A stretch of 64,000 bases of DNA from Paraburkholderia polaris (lineage in GTDB: Bacteria > Pseudomonadota > Gammaproteobacteria > Burkholderiales > Burkholderiaceae). This document shows positions 53,394 through 61,304 of the stretch, in pieces. The position numbers and the translations under genes were made by a program. The notes below the pieces were generated by a model. That model had not been told where the DNA came from. It searched no databases and saw only the letters and a program-made list of their open reading frames with translations. Each line of letters opens with the position of its first letter. Positions within the stretch are counted from its first letter, which is position 1. The stretch is from assembly GCF_012927345.1 (NCBI RefSeq), contig NZ_JABBGJ010000007.1, positions 62,001 to 126,000 on the forward strand, read 5' to 3'.

Positions 53394-53437
53394 CACATAA
53401 TGCAACAAGCATTGTTGCATCGACGCGGGGGATTGCC

Positions 53438-54418
53438 GTGGTCCTGATGTCCGAATCTGCGAACTCTGCACCGTCAGCAGAGGGCCGAGTGTATGTCGAC
53501 GCCGCGCATCTGGCGAAGCTCGAGTTTCATGCACGCGGGCTGAGCTTTATCGCGCCGCCACCGGTATCGAGTGTGCTGTCGGGCAGTCACGCGTCGCGAT
53601 TGCGTGGACGTGGGCTCAATTTCGAAGAGATTCGCGCCTACCTGCCTGGTGACGATGTTCGTCACATCGACTGGAAGGTCTCGCTGCGTCTCGGCAAGCC
53701 GCAGATTCGCGCCTATACCGAAGAGCGTGACCGGCCGCTGCTGGTGGTTGTCGATCAGCGCATGAATATGTTTTTTGGGTCGCGCCGCGCGTTCAAGTCG
53801 GTGGTGGCCGCCGAAGTAGCGGCGCTTGCCGTGTGGATGGGCTTCACCGCCGGCGACCGGGTCGGTGGCGTGCTGTTCAACGACAGCCGGATCGTGCGGG
53901 TGAGGCCGCTGCGCAGCCGCAGCCGGATCAAAGTCCTGTTCGGCGCGCTGGCAGGCATGAACAACGCGCTGCATGCCGACAGCGAAGCGCGCACCGACTA
54001 CGCTCAACTGAACGCCGCGCTCGAAGGGGTGCTTCAGTTAGCCGGTCACGACTACCTGATCTGCATCATCAGCGATTTCGCCGGCGCCAACGAACGCACG
54101 CAGCGCCTGTTGCGGCAGTTGTCGGCGCACAACGACGTCGTCGCGGCAATGATCTTCGATCCCTTGTGGCAGCACATGCCTGAACACCGTGCGCTGGTGG
54201 TCAGCGAAGGGCGTCTGCAGGTGGAATTGCGTATCGAGCAGGAGCGGGTGCGTGCGCCGCTATCGAGTCTGTTCAGTGGGCGCACCGCCGAGGTCGCGGA
54301 ATTGCTGCGCACAAGCGGCGTTCCGCTGATGGCCCTCTCGACGGCGGAACCGACTGTCGGCCAGGTGCGGCGGCTCCTCGGCCAGCGCGCGCGACCGGCC
54401 GCGGGGAGTGGCCTATGA
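53438..54418 (+). CDS. DUF58-domain protein
   Basis: About 326 aa. The DUF58 signature RGLNFEEIRAYLPGDDVRHIDWK is near residue 70, in front of a degenerate VWA-like fold (RPLLVVVDQRMNMFFGSRRAFKSVVAAEVAALAVW). GTG 53438 has GGGGG seven bases upstream; an ATG at 53447 is a second choice. DUF58 proteins usually follow moxR and are thought to work with it on membrane or periplasmic protein assembly. Its stop overlaps the next start (ATGA). Confidence 0.9.
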   Translation: MVLMSESANSAPSAEGRVYVDAAHLAKLEFHARGLSFIAPPPVSSVLSGSHASRLRGRGLNFEEIRAYLPGDDVRHIDWKVSLRLGKPQIRAYTEERDRPLLVVVDQRMNMFFGSRRAFKSVVAAEVAALAVWMGFTAGDRVGGVLFNDSRIVRVRPLRSRSRIKVLFGALAGMNNALHADSEARTDYAQLNAALEGVLQLAGHDYLICIISDFAGANERTQRLLRQLSAHNDVVAAMIFDPLWQHMPEHRALVVSEGRLQVELRIEQERVRAPLSSLFSGRTAEVAELLRTSGVPLMALSTAEPTVGQVRRLLGQRARPAAGSGL

Positions 54419-54945
54419 GCGCTGCGTTGCCCGTTCCGCCTGATTCATCGGGACAACTCAAGCCATTGCAGGAGTTGCCGTTGCCTGAAACGGTGTCGTA
54501 TGTGCCGCAGACCATCGGCTGGGTGTTTGTTGCCGTGGTGCTGCTGGCTGCACTAGGCGTGGCAATCTGGTTTGGTCGGCGCCGCCGCGAGAAACAGCGC
54601 TACCGGCGGGTGGCGCTCACTGAGCTGGCGAGCATCGAAACCCGTCTCGCGTCCAACCGCGCGGACCGTGAACAGCGCGCGAACGCGCTCGCCGCGATAC
54701 CGAGCCTGATCAAGCGCACCGCGCTCGCGGTCGCACCGCGCGAGCAGATCGCGGCACTGACTGGCGGTGAATGGCTCGCGTTTTTGCAACGCACGCGCGG
54801 CCGCTTCGACGCCAGAAGCGGAGCACTCCTCGAACTCGCGAGCTATGCGCCGCCCGAGGTGGTTGCCGGGATTTCCGACGGTGACGCGGCAGTGCTTGTC
54901 GGCCATACACGCGACTGGATCGAGCGTCATCATGTGGAAGTTTGA
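54415..54945 (+). CDS. DUF4381-family membrane protein
   Basis: 176 aa. One transmembrane helix (TIGWVFVAVVLLAALGVAIWFG, about residues 33-54), followed by a basic RRRREKQRYRR stop-transfer and a helical cytosolic domain. The N-terminal LKPLQELPLPETVSYVPQTIGW is characteristic of this family, which always lies between DUF58 and VWA genes in moxR operons. Overlaps both neighbours (4 bp upstream, 14 bp downstream). Confidence 0.85.
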   Translation: MSAALPVPPDSSGQLKPLQELPLPETVSYVPQTIGWVFVAVVLLAALGVAIWFGRRRREKQRYRRVALTELASIETRLASNRADREQRANALAAIPSLIKRTALAVAPREQIAALTGGEWLAFLQRTRGRFDARSGALLELASYAPPEVVAGISDGDAAVLVGHTRDWIERHHVEV

Positions 54946-55969
54946 TTTTCCGTGGCTGTTCGCGCTGCTGCCGCTGCCTCTTTTAGTGTGGTGGCTGGTG
55001 CCGGCCTATCGCACCCGGGCCTCCGCGGTGCGTGTACCGTTCTTTCACGAAATGGCGCAGGCCGCCGGCGAAAAGCCGGCACCCGGTGGCGTGCGGTTGC
55101 GCCGCAACTGGCTGCAACGTCTGCTGCTGCCGTTGCTGTGGGTGTTGCTGGTGATCGCTGCCGCCAAACCGGTTTATGTCGAAGCGCCGATCGTGCGCGA
55201 AGAACCCGCGCGCGATCTGATGCTCGCCATCGACCTGTCGGGCTCGATGGCGACGCGCGATTTCGTTGATGCCGCCGGCGTTCGGATGGACCGGTTGAGT
55301 GCGGTCAAGCGCGTAGTGGCCGATTTCATCGCGAAGCGCAAGGGCGATCGCCTCGGCCTTGTTGTGTTCGGCGACGCCGCCTATCCGCAGGCGCCGCTCA
55401 CACTCGATCACGACGCCGTGCAGGTTCTGCTCGACCAGATGCAGATTGGCATGGCGGGGCCGCGTACCGCCATCGGCGATGCGATCGGCCTGACCGTCAA
55501 GCTGATGGCGAACTCGCCGGCGCCGGAGAAGGTGTTGATCCTGCTGACCGACGGCAACGACACCAGCAGCGCCATCCCGCCCGAGCGCGCCGCCGAAATC
55601 GCCAAAGATCACAAGTTAGTGATCCATACCATTGGCATCGGCGATCCAGATACGACGGGCGAGGACCGGGTCGATCTCGATGCGCTTGCCCGCATTTCAA
55701 GCATTACCGGAGGCCGTGCGTTTCGCGCACTCGGCCGGCAGCAGGACCTGGCCGACGTCTACGCCACGCTCGACAAACTCACGCCCGTGAAAGTGAAGCG
55801 CGAAATCTACCGGCCGCAGCGCGATTTCTACTGGGTGCCAGCCGGGCTGGCGGTGGCGATTTTCGCGCTGTACCACGTGCTGGCGCTGCTGATTGCGGTG
55901 CTGCGCGCGCCACGTCGCGAGCGGCCGCCGGCGCGCGTGACGGTTGCGGAGGCACGTCGTGGAAATTGA
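54932..55969 (+). CDS. VWA-domain membrane protein (BatA-like)
   Basis: 345 aa. Two N-terminal helices, a VWA domain with an intact MIDAS motif DLSGS (residues 101-105), the TGPRTAIG-type Thr region (MAGPRTAIGDAIGLTVKL), LLTDGNDTS, and one C-terminal helix (FYWVPAGLAVAIFALYHVLALLIAVL). It should bind a divalent metal in the periplasm and be a client of the MoxR ATPase. Overlaps the next gene by 11 bp. Confidence 0.93.
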   Translation: MWKFDFPWLFALLPLPLLVWWLVPAYRTRASAVRVPFFHEMAQAAGEKPAPGGVRLRRNWLQRLLLPLLWVLLVIAAAKPVYVEAPIVREEPARDLMLAIDLSGSMATRDFVDAAGVRMDRLSAVKRVVADFIAKRKGDRLGLVVFGDAAYPQAPLTLDHDAVQVLLDQMQIGMAGPRTAIGDAIGLTVKLMANSPAPEKVLILLTDGNDTSSAIPPERAAEIAKDHKLVIHTIGIGDPDTTGEDRVDLDALARISSITGGRAFRALGRQQDLADVYATLDKLTPVKVKREIYRPQRDFYWVPAGLAVAIFALYHVLALLIAVLRAPRRERPPARVTVAEARRGN

Positions 55970-57551
55970 TCTGACGGCTTTCCATTTTCTGCGCCCGGAA
56001 TGGTTGCTGCTGCTGATTCCCGCAGCGCTGTTGCCGCTCGTCTGGTTCCGCCGCAATAGCGTGCGCGCGCGCTGGCGCAACGTCATCGATCCGGTGCTGC
56101 TGGAACATCTGATCGTCGGCGACACGAAGCGCCGCGTGATTCAACCGGTTCACACGCTGGCTCTGCTGCTGGGCATCGGCGCGCTCGCTGCCGCGGGCCC
56201 GACCTGGCAACAGGAGCGCCCGCCGTTCAATCAGGACAAGGCGCCGCTCGTCGTCGTACTTGAACTGGCTCATTCGATGGACGCAACCGATGTCGCGCCC
56301 ACGCGGCTGGAACGTGCCAAACAGAAAGTGCTCGACCTGGCGAGGGCGCGTAAAGGCGCGCGCACCGGTCTGGTGGTGTTCGCTTCGACGGGCCATCTCG
56401 TTGTGCCGCCCACCGAAGACCCAGCCATGCTCGATCTCTACGTGCCGGCGCTGTCGCCCTCGCTGATGCCGCATGACGGGAAGAACGCCACCGCCGGACT
56501 CGATGCGGCCGAGCGGCTTCTGGCGAACGATCCCACCGCGGGCACGATCGTCTTCATGAGCGACGGCTTCGATACGAATCAGACCGACGCTTTCGTGCAA
56601 AGGGCCAAGACGCTCCGGCATCAATTGCTATGGCTGGCGGTCGGTACGGAAAACGGTGGCCCGATACGCGGCCCTGACGGCACGATCGCCATGGACCCCG
56701 AAGGCCACCCGCTGATGGGGACCTTCGATGCCGACGCGATCCGCAAGGTCGCGAATGAAGCCGACATTCCGCTGGCCAGCATGCGCGTGGATGACGACGA
56801 CGTGGTGTGGGTCCAGCATCGCGCGCAGGCCTATCTCGCGCAAGAGGAGGAGTCGAAGATCGTGCCGCGCTGGAAAGAAACCGGCTACTGGCTCGTCCTT
56901 CCGTTGCTGCTGCTCGCGCTGTGGAGTTTCCGGCGGGGCTGGACCGTCAAGTGGCTTCCTGTGGTGTTGATCTCGCTGGCCTTCAGCGCCATTCCCCGTC
57001 ATGCGCAGGCTGCCGAGTGGCGCTGGGTCGACCTGTTCGCCACGCACGATCAGCAGGGCCGCTGGAATTTCGAGCACGGCAACTACAAAGCGGCCGCACA
57101 ACGCTTCGACGATCCGATGTGGAAGGGCCGCGCGCAATATCTCGCAGGCGACTATGCCGGCGCCCTCGAAAGTTTTTCGCGTCTGAAGACAGCGCGGGCG
57201 TATTTCTACATGGGCAATACCCTCGCGCATCTCGACGACTACCCCGCCGCCATCAAGGCGTACGACAACGCGCTCCAGCTTCAGCCTGCGCTGCGCGAGG
57301 CATCGACCAATCGGGCGTTCCTGCAGCGCCTGCTCGCAAAAGACGAGCAGGATGAAATGGACCCGGAGGAGGATCCACCCGATCAGGTGGAGACCGACAA
57401 GAAGAAAGGGCGGGGCACGTCGACCGTGATCGAGGGCGCGCCGCGTCCGAGCGAAGAGGTCTGGATGCGCAATCTGAATACCTCGCCCGCGGTTTTTCTG
57501 CAGCAGCGCTTTGAAGCTGAATCCGATGCAAAGGGAGCGGGCACGCCATGA
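55959..57551 (+). CDS. VWA- and TPR-domain membrane protein (BatB/BatC-like fusion)
   Basis: 530 aa. Start GTG 55959 with GGAGG seven bases upstream. N-terminal helices are followed by a VWA domain whose MIDAS is altered: ELAHS (102-106) instead of DxSxS, although VFMSDGFDTN is kept. After a further helix pair, TPR repeats (WNFEHGNYKAAAQRFDDPMW, ARAYFYMGNTLAHLDDYPAAIKAYDNALQLQPAL) occupy about 350-460, ending in an acidic tail. It appears to fuse the separate BatB and BatC functions of other bacteria. The broken MIDAS suggests a structural, non-metal role. Confidence 0.9.
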   Translation: MEIDLTAFHFLRPEWLLLLIPAALLPLVWFRRNSVRARWRNVIDPVLLEHLIVGDTKRRVIQPVHTLALLLGIGALAAAGPTWQQERPPFNQDKAPLVVVLELAHSMDATDVAPTRLERAKQKVLDLARARKGARTGLVVFASTGHLVVPPTEDPAMLDLYVPALSPSLMPHDGKNATAGLDAAERLLANDPTAGTIVFMSDGFDTNQTDAFVQRAKTLRHQLLWLAVGTENGGPIRGPDGTIAMDPEGHPLMGTFDADAIRKVANEADIPLASMRVDDDDVVWVQHRAQAYLAQEEESKIVPRWKETGYWLVLPLLLLALWSFRRGWTVKWLPVVLISLAFSAIPRHAQAAEWRWVDLFATHDQQGRWNFEHGNYKAAAQRFDDPMWKGRAQYLAGDYAGALESFSRLKTARAYFYMGNTLAHLDDYPAAIKAYDNALQLQPALREASTNRAFLQRLLAKDEQDEMDPEEDPPDQVETDKKKGRGTSTVIEGAPRPSEEVWMRNLNTSPAVFLQQRFEAESDAKGAGTP

Positions 57552-58897
57552 CAGCGGTTTTTCTGCGGCTTCTGCTCGTCATCGCATGGCTCGGCGCGGC
57601 TTGCGCTTCAGCGTCGGCCTTCGCCGACCCCGCGCCGCGGACCATGGTTCGCGCGCATCTCGAACCCGCTGGTCCGGTCGTCGCGGGCAGCGAGGTCAAG
57701 CTCGTCGTCGACCTGCTGACGACCGCCTGGTTTACCGAGGCACCGGACTGGCCGCTCTTCACCGTCGCCGATGCGATCGTCAGCCTGCCGGACGAGCAGG
57801 CCGACAACCTTTCTGAGGACATCGACGGCGTGCGCTGGTTCGGCGTGAGCCGGGCCTATCGCATCGCGCCTCAGGCAGGCAAGACCTATGACATCCCGCC
57901 TTTTGCGATCACCGTCCACCCGGGGGGCATAGACACCCCGGTGCAGGTCATGACCCCCGCGCTTAAACTCGTGGCGACCTTGCCACCGGGTGCGCAGGAC
58001 ATGGCCGTCTTCTTTCCGACAACGAGGCTCACGGCCACGCAGAAAATCGAACCGTCGACGCAGCAGCTTCGGGTAGGCGATTCGATCACGCGCACCATCA
58101 CGCAAAGCGCGGCCGGCACCGAGTCGATGCTGATTCCGCCGGTGAGCCTGGGCGAGGTCGCCGGATTGAAGCGCTACGCCAAACCGTCCACGACGCGCAA
58201 CATCGTGCAGGACCGGGTGGGGCTGGTCGCGGGCGAGCGAACCGACAGCGTGACCTACATTGCCGATCACAACGGCCGGTTCAAGCTGCCGCCCGTGACG
58301 ATCGAATGGTGGAACACGAAGACGCAAAAGAAAGAGACGATCGAATTGCCGGGCGTGACGTTTTCCGCGTCCACCGCGCACGAGAAGCCTCTCTTTGAGA
58401 TCCCTGCCGATGTGATGAATCAGGGCTTGGCGCACAGAATCATTGTGATTCACAGCGGGCAGTTGATCGCCTTCTGTGCGATCGTGCTGGGTCTTTTCGT
58501 AGCGGTGTGGGCACGTGGGCGCATCGCAATGTTCCTGCAGCGCGCAAAACATCGGGTGAGCGACGCGCGAAAGCGATGGCTCGAGAGCGACACGGTAGCG
58601 TGGCGTAAACTGTGTGCGGTTGCGCGGCAGGGCGAATGGCGGCGGACCATTCCGGCCTTGTATCGCTGGATGGACCGGAGCGGGGACTTCGGACATCCGG
58701 CGCGGCTGGAAAACCTCCCTCGCGCAGACGATCCGAAAGTAGCGGAACTGGCCGACGCCGTGACTGTGCATTTTGCCAACGGTGTCGCGCGCGAGTTTCG
58801 CTGGACGGATACGGAATCGGCATTGCGACGCGTTTGGAAAATGAAGAAGTTGCAGCAGCAGGAAAGGGCGCCACTTCCGCCACTCAATGAGTATTAG
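57548..58897 (+). CDS. BatD-like oxygen-tolerance protein
   Basis: 449 aa. A signal peptide ends near ASAFAD (residue ~27). The large periplasmic part is made of beta-sandwich repeats (RAHLEPAGPVVAGSEVKLVVDLLTT; LRVGDSITRTITQSAAGTESMLIPPV; RTDSVTYIADHNGRFKLPPVTIEWW), and one helix (LIAFCAIVLGLFVAVW) leads to a cytosolic tail. BatD proteins complete Bat operons linked to oxidative-stress and envelope phenotypes. The start overlaps the previous stop (ATGA). It converges with the LysR gene 26 bp away. Confidence 0.88.
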   Translation: MTAVFLRLLLVIAWLGAACASASAFADPAPRTMVRAHLEPAGPVVAGSEVKLVVDLLTTAWFTEAPDWPLFTVADAIVSLPDEQADNLSEDIDGVRWFGVSRAYRIAPQAGKTYDIPPFAITVHPGGIDTPVQVMTPALKLVATLPPGAQDMAVFFPTTRLTATQKIEPSTQQLRVGDSITRTITQSAAGTESMLIPPVSLGEVAGLKRYAKPSTTRNIVQDRVGLVAGERTDSVTYIADHNGRFKLPPVTIEWWNTKTQKKETIELPGVTFSASTAHEKPLFEIPADVMNQGLAHRIIVIHSGQLIAFCAIVLGLFVAVWARGRIAMFLQRAKHRVSDARKRWLESDTVAWRKLCAVARQGEWRRTIPALYRWMDRSGDFGHPARLENLPRADDPKVAELADAVTVHFANGVAREFRWTDTESALRRVWKMKKLQQQERAPLPPLNEY

Positions 58898-58923
58898 AAA
58901 AACAAAACCACCTGCACCTGTGC

Positions 58924-59889
58924 CTACGACGACTTTGCGTGCTGCCGGGTAGAGACGCGCTGCTTTGCCTTAACAAGGCGTTTCTGTGGCTCACTGCCGT
59001 GCCCCAACGTTTCCTGGAGAAACGCGATGAAGCTCACCAGCTTCGGTGGCATGCGGGCGTCGGGCAGATGCACCACATGGATGGGCCAGGTCGGCGCGGG
59101 CCAGTCGGGAAAAAGACGAACCAGCCGCCCCGCATCCAGATCTTCCTGCAGCATCAACTGCGGCTGAAGAATCACTCCCAGTCCTGCGAGCGCGGCCTCG
59201 CGCAGCGCCAGGCCGCCATTGACGTCAAGGCGGCCGCGCACTGAGACGTGTTCCACACCATCGCCGTCCGGGCGCGGAAAGCGCCATTCGCGTTCAGGGC
59301 CAGTCGCGACCATAAAAGCCAGGCAGTTGTGCTGCACGAGATCGGCGGGCGTCTGCGGATGCCCATGGCGTGCGAGGTAGGCCGGCGACGCGCAGGCAAT
59401 CCGCGGCGAACGGGCTAACGGCCGCGCAATCAGGCCCGAGTCCGGTAGCACGCCGGCGCGAATGGCGGCATCAAAACCGTCTTCCGCCAGATCGACGAAG
59501 CGGTCGTTGAGGGACAACTCCACCTGAACGTCGGGATAGCGGTCGAGGTACGCGGCAAGCGCCGGTACGAGCACACGTGTGCCGTAAATAACCGGGCAAC
59601 TCACCCGCAATCGGCCACGCGGGCTCCTCAGCATTTCGAGCGCGTCCAGGTCTGCGGCATCTACCAGCGCCAGAATCTCGAGGCATCGCGCGTGATAGCG
59701 CCTGCCGAGTTCGGTCAGGCTTTGACGTCGCGTGGTCCGATTCAACAGCCGGCCTTTGAGGCGTCGCTCCAACTCACGAATATGGTTGCCGACCATTGTG
59801 GGCGTCATGCCACTGCCTTCCGCCGCAGCGGTGAAGCTGCCGCGGTCGACCACGCGTGCAAATATCTCCATGCTGCTGAATCGATCCAT
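58924..59889 (-). CDS. LysR-type regulator divergent from the SDR gene
   Basis: 321 aa. The HTH MEIFARVVDRGSFTAAAEGSGMTPTMVGNHIRELERRL is of the DsdC/PgrR-like CrgA group (LNRTTRRQSLTELG), followed by a PBP2 effector domain. It has 110 bp to the divergent SDR gene, the classic layout for LysR control of a neighbour. The C-terminal 25 residues are basic and lie outside the conserved fold. Confidence 0.9.
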   Translation of the reverse strand: MDRFSSMEIFARVVDRGSFTAAAEGSGMTPTMVGNHIRELERRLKGRLLNRTTRRQSLTELGRRYHARCLEILALVDAADLDALEMLRSPRGRLRVSCPVIYGTRVLVPALAAYLDRYPDVQVELSLNDRFVDLAEDGFDAAIRAGVLPDSGLIARPLARSPRIACASPAYLARHGHPQTPADLVQHNCLAFMVATGPEREWRFPRPDGDGVEHVSVRGRLDVNGGLALREAALAGLGVILQPQLMLQEDLDAGRLVRLFPDWPAPTWPIHVVHLPDARMPPKLVSFIAFLQETLGHGSEPQKRLVKAKQRVSTRQHAKSS

Positions 59890-59999
59890 TCGTAAGTCCC
59901 ATTAATGAGTGTTCGAAGAGATGACGCGTTTATCAAATTTGGTTAAAGAATAATACTCGTGTCCAGGCTTCAATTCATAACCCGCTGCAAGGACTCCCA

Positions 60000-60734
60000 A
60001 TGACTATTGCAAACACGACTCTCCAGCATCAACGCGTCGTCCTGCTGGGCGGCACTTCGGGCATCGGCCTTGCCACGGCTCATGCCGCGCTGGCCGCCGG
60101 CGCCTCGGTGACGGTGGTTTCATCGCGCAGTCAGCGTGTTGCCGAGGCTGTCGCGAGGCTCGGCGACCGGGCCGAGGGATACACGGTCGATCTGAGCAAC
60201 GAACCCGCTGTGCGCAAACTGTTTGAACAGCTAGGGCCCTTCGACCATCTGGTCTACAGCGCGGGCGATTCATTGCAAACCGGAGCGCTCGTCGACATGG
60301 ACCTCGATACGGTCCGTCAGGTTTTTGGTGTGCGCGTCTTCGGCGCCATCGCCGCCGTCAAAAATGCAGTGCCCTATCTGCGTCCCGGTGGCTCCGTGGT
60401 GCTGACCAGCGGTATCGCCAGCTTGCGACCACAAAAGGGTTGGGTGGCGCTTGCCAGCGTCTGCAGCGCGATGGAAGGCCTCACGCGTGCGCTGGCGGTG
60501 GAGTTGGCGCCCATTCGCGTCAACCTGGTGAGTCCCGGTTTAGTGCGTACGCCGCTGTGGGCCAACTTGCCCGAAGCTGACCGTGAGGCGCTCTATGCTG
60601 TGAGGGGGGCGGCCCTGCCTGTGGGGTATGTCGGCGAGGCCGAGGATCTCGCGCAAACTTACCTCCATCTGATGACGAACCGCTATGTCACGGGACAGAC
60701 CGTCGTTGTGGACGGCGGCGGCGTCCTGGTCTGA
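60000..60734 (+). CDS. SDR-family protein lacking the catalytic Tyr and Lys
   Basis: 244 aa. The Rossmann motif GGTSGIGLA (residues 17-25) and the NNAG-like VYSAGD (85-90) are present, and Ser137 is in place. Where classical SDRs have Tyr151-x3-Lys155, this one reads Leu151-ASV-Cys155. RVNLVSPGLVRTPLW and TGQTVVVDGGGVLV at the C-terminus are normal. So the fold and cofactor site are kept but the usual proton relay is lost. It may be a regulatory, NmrA-like or otherwise atypical member. Regulated probably by the divergent LysR protein. Confidence 0.88.
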   Translation: MTIANTTLQHQRVVLLGGTSGIGLATAHAALAAGASVTVVSSRSQRVAEAVARLGDRAEGYTVDLSNEPAVRKLFEQLGPFDHLVYSAGDSLQTGALVDMDLDTVRQVFGVRVFGAIAAVKNAVPYLRPGGSVVLTSGIASLRPQKGWVALASVCSAMEGLTRALAVELAPIRVNLVSPGLVRTPLWANLPEADREALYAVRGAALPVGYVGEAEDLAQTYLHLMTNRYVTGQTVVVDGGGVLV

Positions 60735-60857
60735 TCGCCATACCGCTCGCCTCATCCATATAACGACGAGAATCTCTGGGGGCGTGTTTGCCGACGCCTC
60801 CGGACCGTGCTGAGGCCTGCCACTACGCCCAGGAGCGGGCGGCGGTAAGCTCGCCGC

Positions 60858-60881
60858 CTAGCGACGCCCCTAGCGACGCCC
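60858..60881. repeat. 12-bp tandem duplication at the 3' end of a small gene
   Basis: CTAGCGACGCCC twice in direct succession. The stop codon of the small minus-strand gene lies in the right-hand copy; the left copy offers a second stop in the same frame. Confidence 0.85.
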
Positions 60882-61067
60882 GCTGCGGCCCCACACGTAG
60901 CGCACCCAACGTTGCCACCTGCTGCGCTGCGGAGCGATAGCGTTGCGCGATGCCTGCTCCTCGCGGTCGCGCTCGACGCTCTTCTGTACCTGCTCGTGGA
61001 TCTGGCGCAACGTCAAGCCGCCGGGGCCTTTCAGTTTGTCGGGATCGGAGTCGGAGTCGTCTGTCAT
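60870..61067 (-). CDS. Small charged hypothetical protein
   Basis: 65 aa, unrecognised. An acidic start (MTDDSDSDPDKLKG) leads to a helix (LTLRQIHEQVQKSVERDREEQASRN) and a very basic, Trp-containing end (RSRWQRWVRYVWGRSGRR). No cysteine, signal or membrane segment. The upstream ribosome site is weak. The charge polarity suggests nucleic-acid or membrane-surface contact, but nothing proves expression. Confidence 0.5.
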   Translation of the reverse strand: MTDDSDSDPDKLKGPGGLTLRQIHEQVQKSVERDREEQASRNAIAPQRSRWQRWVRYVWGRSGRR

Positions 61068-61304
61068 GGAAACAGCCTAATCCGGGTGAGTCGACTCGAT
61101 CTTGATACAGATGGTGAGTCGCGGCAAGCACGTGAAAGCAGTCTGCCGACCGGCGTGTCGCCGCATAGGCGGGCAGTTCTTCAGGGCGACGCGCGGCGGA
61201 CACGGAAGCACGCATGGATCATGCGCCGGGCTTTTACATGAGCCGCCTTCGAATCCACAGGACTGGCACAATCTGGGTGACCTCCGATTCGCTTGGGAAT
61301 CTTC

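Noticed and set aside
57608-58771. 387-codon minus-strand frame opposite batD
   Set aside because: His/Arg-rich shadow of the BatD-like gene with no family features and no ribosome site.
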